DNA of 64,000 nt, from contig JAKLKU010000012.1 in NCBI GenBank assembly GCA_023150475.1, forward strand, positions 1-64,000, given 5' to 3'. Origin of the DNA: Planctomycetota bacterium (GTDB taxonomy: Bacteria > Planctomycetota > UBA1135 > GCA-002686595). Each line of letters opens with the position of its first letter. Position 1 is the first letter of the stretch. Below are positions 52,057 through 60,883 of the stretch, one piece after another. A program made the translations under genes and the position numbers. Under the pieces are notes generated by a model. The model made no database searches and was not told the origin of the DNA. It saw only the letters and a program-made list of their open reading frames with translations.

Positions 52057-54591
52057 ATGTTCGTCTCCTCGCTCGCTGCGTGCGTTCCGCTGGTTCTCCC
52101 GCAGAGTCCCCAGTTCACTTCCGACGTCCACCGCGCGATTCCCGACGTCGGCGAGCCTCCGTCGGGCACCGCGCTCGGCGACGTCGACGGCGACGGCGAC
52201 CTCGACCTCGTCCACGCCCGACGGCTGTGGCTCGGCGACGGCGCCGGACGATTCGTCGAGCGGCCCGCGAGTCTGCCCGCGCTCGACACCACGGCGCCGC
52301 GCGTCTACTCGTTCGCGGACTTCGACGCCGATCTCGATCTGGACCTCGTCAGCGCCGGCCACGGCCTCGACTTCGTCTGGCTGAACGACGGCGCGGGCGG
52401 ATTCGTGAGCGACGTGCGCGCGCTGCCACGCTCACCGTCGATCTTCTCGCAGTTCGGTTGCGGATACGACGCGACGATCGCCGCCGAAGTCGGCGACATC
52501 GACGGCGACGGCGACCTCGACTTGGTGCTCGGCGACGCGAGCTCCGACTGCGAGCTCGGGTGTTGCACGTGGGGCATCGTCCGCTGGCTCGCGAACGACG
52601 GCACCGGCAACTTCGTCGACCGCACGCACTCGCTGCCGATGGCGCTGATCACGACCGACGTGAGCGCGCTCGAGCTCGCGGACTTCGACGGCGACGACGA
52701 CCTCGACCTCGCGCTGATGCGCTCCGGGTCGACGTTCGGCGAGGACGCCGTGTTCCTGAACGACGGTCACGGTGAGTTCGGCGAGCTCGCCGGCGCGCTG
52801 CCGCACCAGGCGTACTCCGCGGGCGCGGTGCTGCGCGCGTTCGACGCCGAAGGCGACGGCGATCTCGACCTCGCGTTCGGACACGCCGGACTGTCGCTCT
52901 TCGTGAACGACGGCAGCGGCCGTTTCACGGCGGCGAATCAGCATCTGCCTCCGCTCGGCGCGAACTACGTCCGCGGGCTCGCCCCGCGCGACGTCGACGC
53001 GGACGGCGACGTCGACCTGCTGCTCGGCGCGTTGTGGTGCTCGGCTTCGGACGGTTCGACCAGCGCGCTGTTCGCGAACGACGGCACCGGTCGGTTCTCC
53101 GATGCGTCCGACCGGCTGCCGGTCGGCACGTCGAGCGTGACGGCGCTCGAGCTCGGCGACCTCGACGGCGACGGGGACTTCGACGCCATTCCGTCGCTCG
53201 CGACCAACGCGACTGTCTGGCTCGCCGACGACGCCGGCAGGTTCACGGCGTGGAGCGGCCTCGTGCCGGCGTTCGCCGACTACATCACGTACGCCGCGGC
53301 CGCGGGTGATCTCGACGCCGACGGCGACCTCGATCTCGTCGCCGAGGGGCATGGGGCGCTGCGGGTCTTCCTCTCCGACGGATCGGGCGCGTTGACTCAG
53401 GGGGTCGCCCCGACGCCGAGCGACGGGTACGAGACGCTCTCGCTCGCGCTCGGCGACGTCGACCGCGACGGCGATCTCGATCTCGTGACCGCCAACGACT
53501 TCGGGCCCGAACGGCTCTACTTGAACGACGGGCACGCGAGCTTCGCGGAGTCGCCGGGCAAGCTCGTGACTCCGGACGATCGCACCGACCGAGTGTTGCT
53601 CGCCGACTTCGACGGCGACCAGGACCTCGATCTCTTCTCTGGCGCGCGCCTCGACGTCGCCAAGGTCCACGTCAACGACGGCAACGGCGACTTCACGTGG
53701 CGGCCGGAGCTCTGGCCGGGGCACTTCGACGTCGTCGTCGACGCGTTCGCGGGCGACTTCGACGGCGATCACGACGTCGACCTCTGGCTGCAGAACCAAG
53801 GCGCGCGGCTCTACACGAACGACGGCCACGGTGATTTCACCGAACGGCCGGCGTTCCCCGGGACCGAACAGGCGTGGAGCAACGCCGCCGGCGACGTCGA
53901 CGGCGACGGCGATCTCGACGTGCTCGTGCTCGCGTCGTCCGGCAGCGCGGTGCAACGCCTGCGGCTCTACCTGAACGACGGCACCGCGACCTTCACGGAC
54001 GCGAGCGCGCAACTGCCCGACGTCCAGATCGACTTCCCCGGCCGCTTCGAGCTCGCCGACATCGAGCCCGACGGAGATCCCGACGTGTTGCTCGCGGGTC
54101 CGGCGGCGCTCGAGAACGACGGCCACGGACGATTCGGGCCGCCGCGCGCATTGACCGAACGGCCGCTCCCGGGCCTGCCCGCACTCGCACGGGACTTCGA
54201 CTTCGACGGCGACCACGACATCTTGCTGGCGCCGGGCTACGCCGAATTCCGTCTGCTCAAGAACCGCGCGACGCACCTCGCGTGGCTCGCGCCGCCGCGG
54301 CCGGGGCGTGAACTCGCATTCGAACTCGCGGGCACGCCCCACGCAGCGCTCGTGCTGTTCGGCGCGACCGAGCTCGAGCCGACCGGTTCGCGAGCGAGCT
54401 CGTTCGTGCTCCAGCGCTCGACGATCTTCTTCCGCCGCGCGGTGCAGCTCGACGGCGAGGGTCGCGGCTTCACGAGCTTCGTGGTGCCCGACGATCCGGC
54501 GCTCGTCGGATTGACGCACTTCTGGCAAGCGGTCGAGCTCGCGCCCGACCGCGTGACCAACCTCGAAGTCGCGACCTACGGCGCGTACTGA
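52057..54591 (+). CDS. Secreted FG-GAP/VCBS protein with 14 calcium-loop motifs
   Basis: 844 residues. A short signal peptide (MFVSSLAACVPLVLP) is followed by 14 motifs of the type GDVDGDGDLDLV, about every 50-60 residues, from residue about 42 to about 725. Fourteen repeats fit two seven-bladed beta-propellers in tandem. Several loops are altered (ADFDADLDLDLV, ADIEPDGDPDVL). The last 110 residues form a separate beta-rich domain (LAWLAPPRPGRELAFELAG to FWQAVELAPDRVTNLEVATYG), which I do not recognise. It is presumably secreted or surface-bound and binds calcium. GGAGG lies 10 bases before the ATG. Its stop is six bases from the stop of the convergent glycosyltransferase. Confidence 0.88.
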   Translation: MFVSSLAACVPLVLPQSPQFTSDVHRAIPDVGEPPSGTALGDVDGDGDLDLVHARRLWLGDGAGRFVERPASLPALDTTAPRVYSFADFDADLDLDLVSAGHGLDFVWLNDGAGGFVSDVRALPRSPSIFSQFGCGYDATIAAEVGDIDGDGDLDLVLGDASSDCELGCCTWGIVRWLANDGTGNFVDRTHSLPMALITTDVSALELADFDGDDDLDLALMRSGSTFGEDAVFLNDGHGEFGELAGALPHQAYSAGAVLRAFDAEGDGDLDLAFGHAGLSLFVNDGSGRFTAANQHLPPLGANYVRGLAPRDVDADGDVDLLLGALWCSASDGSTSALFANDGTGRFSDASDRLPVGTSSVTALELGDLDGDGDFDAIPSLATNATVWLADDAGRFTAWSGLVPAFADYITYAAAAGDLDADGDLDLVAEGHGALRVFLSDGSGALTQGVAPTPSDGYETLSLALGDVDRDGDLDLVTANDFGPERLYLNDGHASFAESPGKLVTPDDRTDRVLLADFDGDQDLDLFSGARLDVAKVHVNDGNGDFTWRPELWPGHFDVVVDAFAGDFDGDHDVDLWLQNQGARLYTNDGHGDFTERPAFPGTEQAWSNAAGDVDGDGDLDVLVLASSGSAVQRLRLYLNDGTATFTDASAQLPDVQIDFPGRFELADIEPDGDPDVLLAGPAALENDGHGRFGPPRALTERPLPGLPALARDFDFDGDHDILLAPGYAEFRLLKNRATHLAWLAPPRPGRELAFELAGTPHAALVLFGATELEPTGSRASSFVLQRSTIFFRRAVQLDGEGRGFTSFVVPDDPALVGLTHFWQAVELAPDRVTNLEVATYGAY

Positions 54592-54598
54592 ACGAAGC

Positions 54599-55594
54599 TC
54601 ACGCGAAGCGGCGCAGGAACCCCGTCCAGAGGTCGGCCACTCGGTCGTAGGAGAACTCGCGCTCGATGCGCGCGCGGCCGGTCTCGCCGAAACGACGGCC
54701 GAGCGCCGGATCGGCGAGCAGCCGCGCGAGCGCCGCGGTCCACTCCGCGTCGTTCTCGACGAGCAGGCCGCTCGCACCGTGCTCGACGACTTGCGTGTTC
54801 ATGCCGACCTTGCTCGCGACCACCGGCAGGCCGGCCGCCATGTACTGCAGGAGCTTGTACGCGCACTTGCCGCGCGACCACGGCGACTCGAGCTCGAGCG
54901 GCATGATGCCGACGTCGCAGCGCGCGAGCTCGCGCTCTTGGCCGTCGAGCGTCCACGCGACGTTCTCGACGCGCACGCCGGGCACGTCGCTCGCGGCGAG
55001 TTCGGCGTTCGAGACGATCACGAGCGTGAAGTCCGCCTGTCTCGCGAGCGCCGCGAGCGGCGCCGCGAGTTGCCGGACGTAGAGCAGGTTGGTGCCGAGC
55101 CCCACCCACACGATCCGCGGCGTCTCGTGCGCGGCGCGTGTGCGCATCCGCGGCACGTCGGTCGGCACCGGCGAGGGCGCGACGAGGCGCGGGAGCTCGC
55201 TTTCCTTGCACGCGTCGGCAAGGTACTCGTTGCCCGCGATGACTGCGTCGTAGATCGAGAGCATGCGTCGAAACCGCCGCAGCCGGTGATGCGAGAAGTA
55301 GGTGCCCTTGCGCAGACGCTTGCGCAGGAAGATCGCGTCGTCGAAATCGAAGACGAGCGGCTTCTTGATGCGCCTGAGCCACAGGCCCTTGAAGAACGTC
55401 GGCAGCTCCTTGTGCACGAGCACGACGTCGGCGTCGCGCAAGTCGTCGAGCAACCGACGCTGTTCCGCGAAACTCTTCGGGAACGGATGGACGACGAGCT
55501 CGATCCCGCGCGCCGCGAGGTACGGCTTCATCTGGTGCACGCGGATGCGCGACGACGGGATGTCGAGGCCCTTGGCGATCGCGTGGAGCTTCAT
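54599..55594 (-). CDS. GT4-like glycosyltransferase
   Basis: 331 residues. The N-terminal half is short (MKLHAIAKGLDIPSSRIRVHQMKPYLAARG) with a DADVVLVHKELPTFF segment and VFDFDDAIFLRK, a DxD-like element typical of this subgroup. The C-terminal half has IVWVGLGTNLLYVRQLAAPL, MPLELESPWSRGKCAYKLLQYMAAG and VVASKVGMNTQVV. The classical E-x7-E is replaced by the GKCAYKLLQ arrangement found in related enzymes. The ATG overlaps the stop of the upstream GT4 gene (ATGA), so the two are translationally coupled. Sugar and acceptor are unknown. Confidence 0.85.
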   Translation of the reverse strand: MKLHAIAKGLDIPSSRIRVHQMKPYLAARGIELVVHPFPKSFAEQRRLLDDLRDADVVLVHKELPTFFKGLWLRRIKKPLVFDFDDAIFLRKRLRKGTYFSHHRLRRFRRMLSIYDAVIAGNEYLADACKESELPRLVAPSPVPTDVPRMRTRAAHETPRIVWVGLGTNLLYVRQLAAPLAALARQADFTLVIVSNAELAASDVPGVRVENVAWTLDGQERELARCDVGIMPLELESPWSRGKCAYKLLQYMAAGLPVVASKVGMNTQVVEHGASGLLVENDAEWTAALARLLADPALGRRFGETGRARIEREFSYDRVADLWTGFLRRFA

Positions 55595-56757
55595 GCGCCC
55601 GCTCCGCCGGAGTGATTCGCGCCGTTCGCGTGCCCAGCGCCGCGCGCGTGCCCAGCGCCGCGCGAAAGCTCGGCGAGCTCGCGATAGACCGCTTCGTAGC
55701 GCGTGACGATCGTCTCCCAGGAGTACGACTCGGCGCGCGCCGCGGACGCGCGGCCAAAACGCTCGCGCGCCGGCGCATCGCCGAGCAACTCGACGAGCGC
55801 TTGCGCGAGCGCTTGGGCGTCGTCGGGCGGCACGAGGAGCCCGTTCTCGCGCGCGCCGACGATCTCGCGGTTGCCCCCCACCGCAGTGACGACCATCGGC
55901 AGGCCGGCGGCGAGCGCTTCGAGGTTCGCGTTCGAGAACGGCTCGCGGCGCGCGCTCGAGACGAAGAGCCACGCGCTCGCGAGCAGCTTCGCCTTTTCGT
56001 CTCCGCGCAGGAGCCCCGGCAACGACACGCTCGCGCCGAGACCGAGTTCGGCGACACGCCGCGCGAGCGCCGCACGCTCCTCGCCGTCGCCGGCGAGCAC
56101 GAGCTTGGCGTTCGGCACGCGCTCGCGCACGCGCGCGAACGCTTCGAGCAACACGTCGAAGCCCTTCTTGCGATGGAAGATGCCGAGCGCGGCGACCAGC
56201 GGCTCGACGGCCGGCGTGCGCGGCAGCGAGAAGCTCTCGACCGCGTTCGGGATGCGCACGATGCGTTCGTTCGCGACGCCGAGCCCCCGCGCGAGTTCCT
56301 CGAGCTCGAGGCTCTGCGCGATCACGCGCGTCGCAGCGCACAACGTCTTCGCGATGCGTCGCTCGATCACTGGGTTCGTGCGCAGCGGCTCGTCGGGCAG
56401 GATGTCGAAGCCGATCGGCCGCACGACCCACGGCACCTTCGCGAGGCGCGCGTACGCCGCGACGGCGTAGCCGGGCGGATACGTTCCGTGCGCGTGCACG
56501 ACGTCGGGTTTCGCCGCGAGGTGCTCGCGCAGGAGATGCGCGGCGCCGTAGCTCGGCCACGCGCGCCGATAGAACGGCTTCGTGTAGCGCACGAGCTCGT
56601 ACGGCACGTCGAGCGCGTTCTCGAGCCCGCGTTTCCTCGCCGCGACGACCTTGACCTCGTGTCCGCGCGCGACGAGTCGCCGCGCGAGCCCGTCGAGGAA
56701 CACTTCCGCGCCGCCGACCACCGGCAGGAAGGACTGGGCGAAGAAGAGGAGGCGCAT
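55591..56757 (-). CDS. GT4-family glycosyltransferase with Gly/Ala/His/Asn tail
   Basis: 388 residues from the ATG at 56757, chosen because MRLLFFAQSFLPVVGGAEVF is the canonical GT4 opening and a TAACGT box lies 11 bases upstream. Central HAHGTYPPGY and RPIGFDILPDEP segments are followed by ALGIFHRKKGFDVLLEAF, E-x7-E in REPFSNANLEALAAG, and VTAVGGNREIV. The C-terminus is a low-complexity tail of Gly, Ala, His and Asn built from short DNA repeats near 55612-55670 (a unit like GCGTGCCCAGCGCCGCGC occurs twice), and looks like a recent slippage extension. It forms a two-gene operon with the next GT4 gene and is divergent from the methyltransferase/GT4 pair. Confidence 0.9.
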   Translation of the reverse strand: MRLLFFAQSFLPVVGGAEVFLDGLARRLVARGHEVKVVAARKRGLENALDVPYELVRYTKPFYRRAWPSYGAAHLLREHLAAKPDVVHAHGTYPPGYAVAAYARLAKVPWVVRPIGFDILPDEPLRTNPVIERRIAKTLCAATRVIAQSLELEELARGLGVANERIVRIPNAVESFSLPRTPAVEPLVAALGIFHRKKGFDVLLEAFARVRERVPNAKLVLAGDGEERAALARRVAELGLGASVSLPGLLRGDEKAKLLASAWLFVSSARREPFSNANLEALAAGLPMVVTAVGGNREIVGARENGLLVPPDDAQALAQALVELLGDAPARERFGRASAARAESYSWETIVTRYEAVYRELAELSRGAGHARGAGHANGANHSGGAGA

Positions 56758-56768
56758 CGCGCGCGGCG

Positions 56769-56774
56769 ACGTTA
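56769..56774 (-). promoter_or_regulatory. Putative -10 box (TAACGT), leaderless start
   Basis: TAACGT on the minus strand, 11 bases before the glycosyltransferase ATG at 56757, in the divergent gap of the second glycan cluster. Confidence 0.35.
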
Positions 56775-56794
56775 GTCCAGCGCTCCTGCGCGGG

Positions 56795-56870
56795 CAAGCG
56801 AGTGCTGTGCTCTCGCGCGCGACAAGAGCTGCGCTCTCGTGCACGCCAAGCGAGTGCTACGCTCTCGCGC
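56795..56870 (+). repeat. Three imperfect direct repeats in a divergent promoter
   Basis: CAAGCGAGTGCTGTGCTCTC (from 56795) and CAAGCGAGTGCTACGCTCTC (from 56847) differ at two positions. A shorter relative, CAAGAGCTGCGCTCTCGTGC, starts at 56823. Only the last copy contains TACGCT, the presumed -10 box of the methyltransferase gene, so the array looks like a duplicated promoter segment. Confidence 0.75.
56858..56863 (+). promoter_or_regulatory. Putative -10 box (TACGCT), leaderless start
   Basis: TACGCT 11 bases before the ATG at 56875, inside the third copy of the direct repeat. The following bases (CTCGCGCCCGG) contain no Shine-Dalgarno sequence. They resemble the sequence between the same hexamer and the ATG at 6908. 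Confidence 0.45.
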
Positions 56871-56874
56871 CCGG

Positions 56875-57747
56875 ATGGCGCCCCAAACGGAAACCCAGGC
56901 TCGAACCGCGGCTCGACTGAAGGCGCCGTTGCCTGCCGGTCGCACGCTCGCGAGCGTCACGAGGCACTTCGAGATCGAGCGTGCGCTCGCGACCAAACTG
57001 AAGAGTTCGTCGCGCGAGGAACGCGCCTCGCTGTACCGCACGATGTACGCGGAGCTCTTCGCGGCGGTGCCCGACCACCCGCGGCTCACCCGCCGCGCGA
57101 GCGTCGACGACACCGCGCGCGACAACCGCACCAAGCTCGGGCTCGTCGCGCCGTTCCTCGCGCGCAGCACGCGCTTCGCCGAGATCGGCGCCGGCGACGC
57201 ACGTTTCGCGCTCTCGCTCTGCGACCGTGTCGCGCACGTCGTCGCGCTCGACATCGCGGACCAAGCAGGCGACGTGACGCGGCCCGCGAACTTCGAGCTC
57301 GTGGTCTACGACGGCTTCGAGTTCCCGCTCGCTCCGGGCTCGCTCGACCTCGCGTTCAGCGATCAACTGATCGAACACCTGCACCCCGACGACATCGAGC
57401 TGCATTTCGCGAACGTGCGCCGCACGCTCGCGCCCGGCGGGCTCTACGTGCTGCGCACGCCGCACCGCCAAGGCGGTCCGCACGACGTCTCGCGCTACTT
57501 CCAGGACGAGCCCGCGGGCTTCCACTTGAAGGAGTGGACGTTCGCCGAGCTCGCGGCGGTCGCCGAACGCGCCGGCTTCGCGAGCGTCCAGACGTTCGTG
57601 TTGCGCGAGGACCGACTGAAGCCGATTCCGCGCGCGAGGATCACGCGGCTCGAATGGCTCGCCGAACGTCTGCCGCGCGCGCTGCGCCGCAAACTCGCGC
57701 GCCGGTACTGGCGCAACATCGTGCTCGCTTGCCACGTCACGGAATGA
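56875..57747 (+). CDS. SAM-dependent methyltransferase (class I)
   Basis: 290 residues. A Rossmann methyltransferase core has motif I FAEIGAGDARFALSLC (about 101-116), the acidic end of strand 2 in VVALDIAD, then SLDLAFSDQLIEHLHPDD and RRTLAPGGLYVLRTPH as motifs post-I to III. The N-terminal 85 residues are helical and may recognise the substrate. The SDQLIEHL phrase is typical of the Methyltransf_11 group found in surface-glycan clusters. The stop overlaps the ATG of the next glycosyltransferase (ATGA). A sugar or glycan-linked acceptor is therefore likely, by context only. Confidence 0.85.
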   Translation: MAPQTETQARTAARLKAPLPAGRTLASVTRHFEIERALATKLKSSSREERASLYRTMYAELFAAVPDHPRLTRRASVDDTARDNRTKLGLVAPFLARSTRFAEIGAGDARFALSLCDRVAHVVALDIADQAGDVTRPANFELVVYDGFEFPLAPGSLDLAFSDQLIEHLHPDDIELHFANVRRTLAPGGLYVLRTPHRQGGPHDVSRYFQDEPAGFHLKEWTFAELAAVAERAGFASVQTFVLREDRLKPIPRARITRLEWLAERLPRALRRKLARRYWRNIVLACHVTE

Positions 57748-58865
57748 CGCTGCACTCGGTCTTCTTCGTCTCGCAGGCGACGTTCGAACTCGGGCCGCAG
57801 GGCAGGATCCTGCGGCTCGCGAAGGGTTGGCGCGCTCGCGGCCATTCGACGGCGATCGCGGCGCTGCAGGGCGATCGCGAACCCGGTCTCCGCGAACGCC
57901 GCCTCGGCGTGCCGATCCACCTGCTCACGCCGCACGACAAACGCATCCTGCGCGCCGCGCGGCTCGACGCGATGCTCGCGATCCGCAAGTTCGTGGCGGA
58001 CGAGCGGCCGAAGCTCGTCTTCGCGCTCGAGACGTTGGTCGATTGGCACGTCAAGCTCGCGTTGTGGCGCTCGCGCGAGCCGATCGTGACGTTGCTCGGC
58101 ATCGATCGCTGGAAATGGGAGCGCAAGTTCTATCGCCGAGTCGGCTTCCGCTCGCTCGCGCCGCGGACCGGCGCGCTGATCGGCAACTCGCGCCGCTGCC
58201 TCGACGGTTATGCGCGAGCGCTCGGCGGTCAGGCGGTCACGCGGATCCCGCAAGCGGTCGTGCCGAACCCGGTCGACCCCGACGAGTGGACGCCGCGCTT
58301 CGAACGTCGCGAGCCCGAGCTCGTGATCGGCGCGATCGGCCGGCTCGCGGAGCAGAAGGGCTTCGACCTCCTCTTGCGCGCCGCCGCGACGCTGCCGAGC
58401 GCGTTCGACGGCCGGCCCGTGCGCGTGCGGATCCAAGGCAGCGGGCCCGACGAAGCGGCGCTGCGCGAGCTCGCGCGGCCCGTCGAACGCGCCGGCATCC
58501 CGGTCGAGTTCCTCGGTCACTCCGGGAGCGTCGAGCGCTTCTATCACGGGCTCGCGTGCCTGGTCGTGCCGTCGCGTTGGTCGGGCTTCGAGAACACGGC
58601 GCTCGAAGGCTGTCTCACGGCGACGCCGACGATCGTGTCGCGCGCGACCGGCTTCGAGGACCTGCGCGATCAAAACGCGTTCGTGTTCACCGAACTCGAG
58701 CCCGCCGCCTTGCGCGGCGTGCTCGTTGGTGTGCTGTCTCGGTCGGACGAGGAGCGCGAGGCCCTCGCGCGCCGTCAACGCGACGCGGTGCTCGCGGAAC
58801 TCGCGCTCGACACGATCTGCGAGCGCCTGGAACGCACCCTCGTCGGGCTCGGCGTGACGCTCTGA
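57744..58865 (+). CDS. GT4-like glycosyltransferase
   Basis: 373 residues. MTLHSVFFVSQATFELGPQGRI is a GT-B opening. The C-terminal half has VIGAIGRLAEQKGFDLLLRAA, then LVVPSRWSGFENTALEGCL and TPTIVSRATGFEDLRD. In the usual E-x7-E position the first Glu is Ser and the last Glu is kept, with an extra Glu in GFEN, so donor binding may be modified. It is translationally coupled to the methyltransferase (ATGA overlap). A hairpin 16 bases after its stop probably ends this operon. With the opposite GT4 pair it makes a four-gene surface-glycan locus. Confidence 0.87.
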   Translation: MTLHSVFFVSQATFELGPQGRILRLAKGWRARGHSTAIAALQGDREPGLRERRLGVPIHLLTPHDKRILRAARLDAMLAIRKFVADERPKLVFALETLVDWHVKLALWRSREPIVTLLGIDRWKWERKFYRRVGFRSLAPRTGALIGNSRRCLDGYARALGGQAVTRIPQAVVPNPVDPDEWTPRFERREPELVIGAIGRLAEQKGFDLLLRAAATLPSAFDGRPVRVRIQGSGPDEAALRELARPVERAGIPVEFLGHSGSVERFYHGLACLVVPSRWSGFENTALEGCLTATPTIVSRATGFEDLRDQNAFVFTELEPAALRGVLVGVLSRSDEEREALARRQRDAVLAELALDTICERLERTLVGLGVTL

Positions 58866-59446
58866 AGCGCCGCGGCGGTCCGCCGCACGCGCCGCGCGCC
58901 GTGCGGCGTGGCGAAGCGAGGATCCTCGCGAGCGTGCCGAGGATCCTGCGCCACGGCGTCGTGTCCGCGAGCCCCGGCGGGACGTCCTGCGGCCGCCGGC
59001 GCGAGCAGCGGCGCGAGCCCCGGCGCCGCCGCGGGTGCCGCGACGACGATCGCCGGATCGCGGATCACCGAATCCGACCGCGCGCGGTTCATCGAACGCA
59101 CCACGTCGAGCGCCCGCGCGCCGAACGCGGCGATCAACCCGGCGAGCCGGCGCGCGTGCCGCGTCTGCGTGGTCCGCGACGAACCGCGCAGCCGCGCCGA
59201 CTCGCGATGGCCGACGTCGGCCAGCCGATCGGCCAGGAACGGCACCAGCAGGTCCGGACGCTTCAGCCGGTAGTCGAAGCGGAACCGTTGCGTCGAGAAG
59301 CCGCGCCCGCACACCGTGCAGAGGAAGCGCGCGACGCGTCGCCGATCGCAACGGCGCTCGAACCACCCGCGTCGGCGGAAGTGGAACGTGCGCTCGCCGT
59401 GGGACGAACAGTCTGGGAAGGGACAGAACGTGGGTCGAAAGGCCAT
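58775..59446 (-). pseudogene. Transposase-like gene fragment, N-terminal zinc-finger part
   Basis: The frame gives 223 residues, but only the first 115-120 (59446 to about 59092) look like protein. That part has CPFPDCSSHG and CDRRRVARFLCTVCGRGFST, a paired-Cys zinc-binding start, then RFDYRLKRPDLLVPFLADRLAD and a helix-turn-helix-like stretch. After this the sequence becomes Ala/Arg-rich without structure and runs into the end of the opposite glycosyltransferase gene. I read it as the truncated N-terminal half of the transposase family whose C-terminal half is at 1-387. It has no visible terminal inverted repeats. A small free-standing DNA-binding protein is an alternative. Confidence 0.5.
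58881..58908 (+). terminator. Hairpin terminator of the methyltransferase/GT4 operon
   Basis: CGCCGCACG (58881-58889) pairs perfectly with CGTGCGGCG (58900-58908) around a ten-base loop, starting 16 bases after the stop at 58865. No T-tract is seen. Confidence 0.6.
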
Positions 59447-59580
59447 GGAAACTCCTGAGTGTCGAGGGACCAGTGTCTGAGACCGCCCCTGCTCCGCACG
59501 GTGGCAGGGAATCGCCGAAATCCGTGCGGTCGCTCGGAGGCGGACGACCGGCCGCCGGATCGCGAGCTCCAGTTCGCCGC

Positions 59581-59600
59581 TGTCCTAGCTCGATAGGACA
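59581..59600. promoter_or_regulatory. Palindromic operator of the GntR/ABC operon
   Basis: TGTCCTA-N6-TAGGACA, a perfect inverted repeat with seven-base arms, ends three bases before the GTG of the GntR gene. This is where an autoregulatory site would be expected. Its place, overlapping the likely transcription or translation start, suggests repression by the GntR protein itself. Confidence 0.75.
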
Positions 59601-59603
59601 CCC

Positions 59604-59993
59604 GTGCACTTCACGGTCGATCCCCACGCGGCGCGGGCCCCGAGCGAGCAGCTCGCGGACCAAGTGCGGGCCGCCGTGGCGTCCGGCCGACTCGCGGTCG
59701 GCGATCGCCTGCCGTCGGTGCGGGCCCTCGCCGAGCTCGTGCGCGTCAACCCGAACACCGTAAGCCGCGCGTGGCGCGAGCTCGAGCTCGAAGGCGTGCT
59801 CGAGTCGCGCCGCGGCGACGGCGTGTTCGTCGCGCGCACGGCGCGCAGCCGCTGCGTCGCGCACCGCGACGACGTGCTCGCCGAACGTTTGGTCCACGCG
59901 ACGCGCGAGGCGCTCGCGGCGGGCCTCGGCGCGGCGGAAGTGCTCACGATCGTCCGAGACGCGCTCGCGGAGCGCAGGGAGAAAGCGTCGTGA
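59604..59993 (+). CDS. GntR-family regulator, YtrA subfamily
   Basis: 129 residues from a GTG, the length of YtrA-type GntR proteins, which lack a large effector domain. The winged helix has PSEQLADQVRAAVASGRLAVG, then DRLPSVRALAELVRVNPNTVSRAWRELELEGVLESRRGDGVFV (about 37-79). A short C-terminal helix pair follows for dimerisation. YtrA-type regulators usually repress an adjacent ABC-transporter operon, and here the next two genes are exactly that. The palindrome TGTCCTA-N6-TAGGACA directly before the gene is the likely binding site. The stop overlaps the GTG of the ATPase gene. Confidence 0.9.
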   Translation: MHFTVDPHAARAPSEQLADQVRAAVASGRLAVGDRLPSVRALAELVRVNPNTVSRAWRELELEGVLESRRGDGVFVARTARSRCVAHRDDVLAERLVHATREALAAGLGAAEVLTIVRDALAERREKAS

Positions 59994-60883
59994 ACCACTC
60001 GATCGAAGTCCGCGGAGCCGTCGTCGGCTTCGGCGCGCAACCCGTGCTCGCCGGCGTCGACCTCGACGTGCCGACCGGCAGCCTGACCGCGCTCCTCGGC
60101 AAGAACGGCGTCGGCAAGACGACGCTCCTGCGCACGCTCGGCGGCGAACTCCGCGCGGACGCCGGCGAGCTGCGGGTGCTCGGCCTCGATCCGTGGCGCG
60201 AGCGGCGTGCGCTCGCCCGCTCGATCGGTTGGGTCGACGAACGCGCCGAGTGGCCGCGTTGGATGCGCGTCGAGGAACACTGGCGCTTGCTCGCGCCGTT
60301 CCATCCGACGTGGGACGCCGCGGAGGCGCGCCGGCTCGCGCGCCAGTTCGACGTCGAGCCGCGCGCGAAGCTCGCGGAGCTCTCGCGCGGCGAGCGCGCG
60401 GTCGCGCTGCTCGTCGCCGCGCTCGCGCACCGGCCGAAGCTGCTCCTGCTCGACGAGCCGTTCGGCGGGCTGGACGTGCTCGCGCGTCGCCGCGTGTTCT
60501 CGGCCCTGGTCGAGCACTTGGCGCGCGCCGGCACGAGCGCGCTCTTCGCGACGCACTCGCTCGCGGACGTCGAACGTCTCGCCGATCGCATCGCGTTGCT
60601 GGTCGACGGTCGCGTGCGGCTCGCGGGCGAGCTCGAGCCGCTGCGTGCGGACGCGCGGCGCTTCGCGGTCGAGCTCGGAACCCCTGCAGCCGACTGGACA
60701 CCGCCGCTCGAGGCGCGGATCGAGCGGCGCGGCGAACGAGACGTCGTGCTGTGCGCGCTCTCGCGCGGCGCGGACGTCGAAGCGGCGCTCGTGCACGATC
60801 CGCGCGTCGCGCGGGTCGAGCCGCTCGCTCGCGACCTCGAAGACCTGCTCGCGGCGGCGCTCGCCGAGGAGCCGAGCCGATGA
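59990..60883 (+). CDS. ABC transporter ATP-binding protein
   Basis: 297 residues from a GTG overlapping the GntR stop. Walker A GKNGVGKTTLL (about 39-49), signature LSRGERA, Walker B LLLLDEPFGGLD and the switch His in FATHSLAD are present, so it should hydrolyse ATP. The signature is LSRGE rather than LSGGQ. The C-terminal 75 residues, after RIALLVDGRVRLAGELE, form a small extra domain as in the CcmA/YtrB group of exporters. It pairs with the permease encoded by the next, overlapping gene. Substrates of the YtrA-controlled transporters are mostly cell-wall-active compounds; that link is by family only. Confidence 0.92.
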   Translation: MNHSIEVRGAVVGFGAQPVLAGVDLDVPTGSLTALLGKNGVGKTTLLRTLGGELRADAGELRVLGLDPWRERRALARSIGWVDERAEWPRWMRVEEHWRLLAPFHPTWDAAEARRLARQFDVEPRAKLAELSRGERAVALLVAALAHRPKLLLLDEPFGGLDVLARRRVFSALVEHLARAGTSALFATHSLADVERLADRIALLVDGRVRLAGELEPLRADARRFAVELGTPAADWTPPLEARIERRGERDVVLCALSRGADVEAALVHDPRVARVEPLARDLEDLLAAALAEEPSR

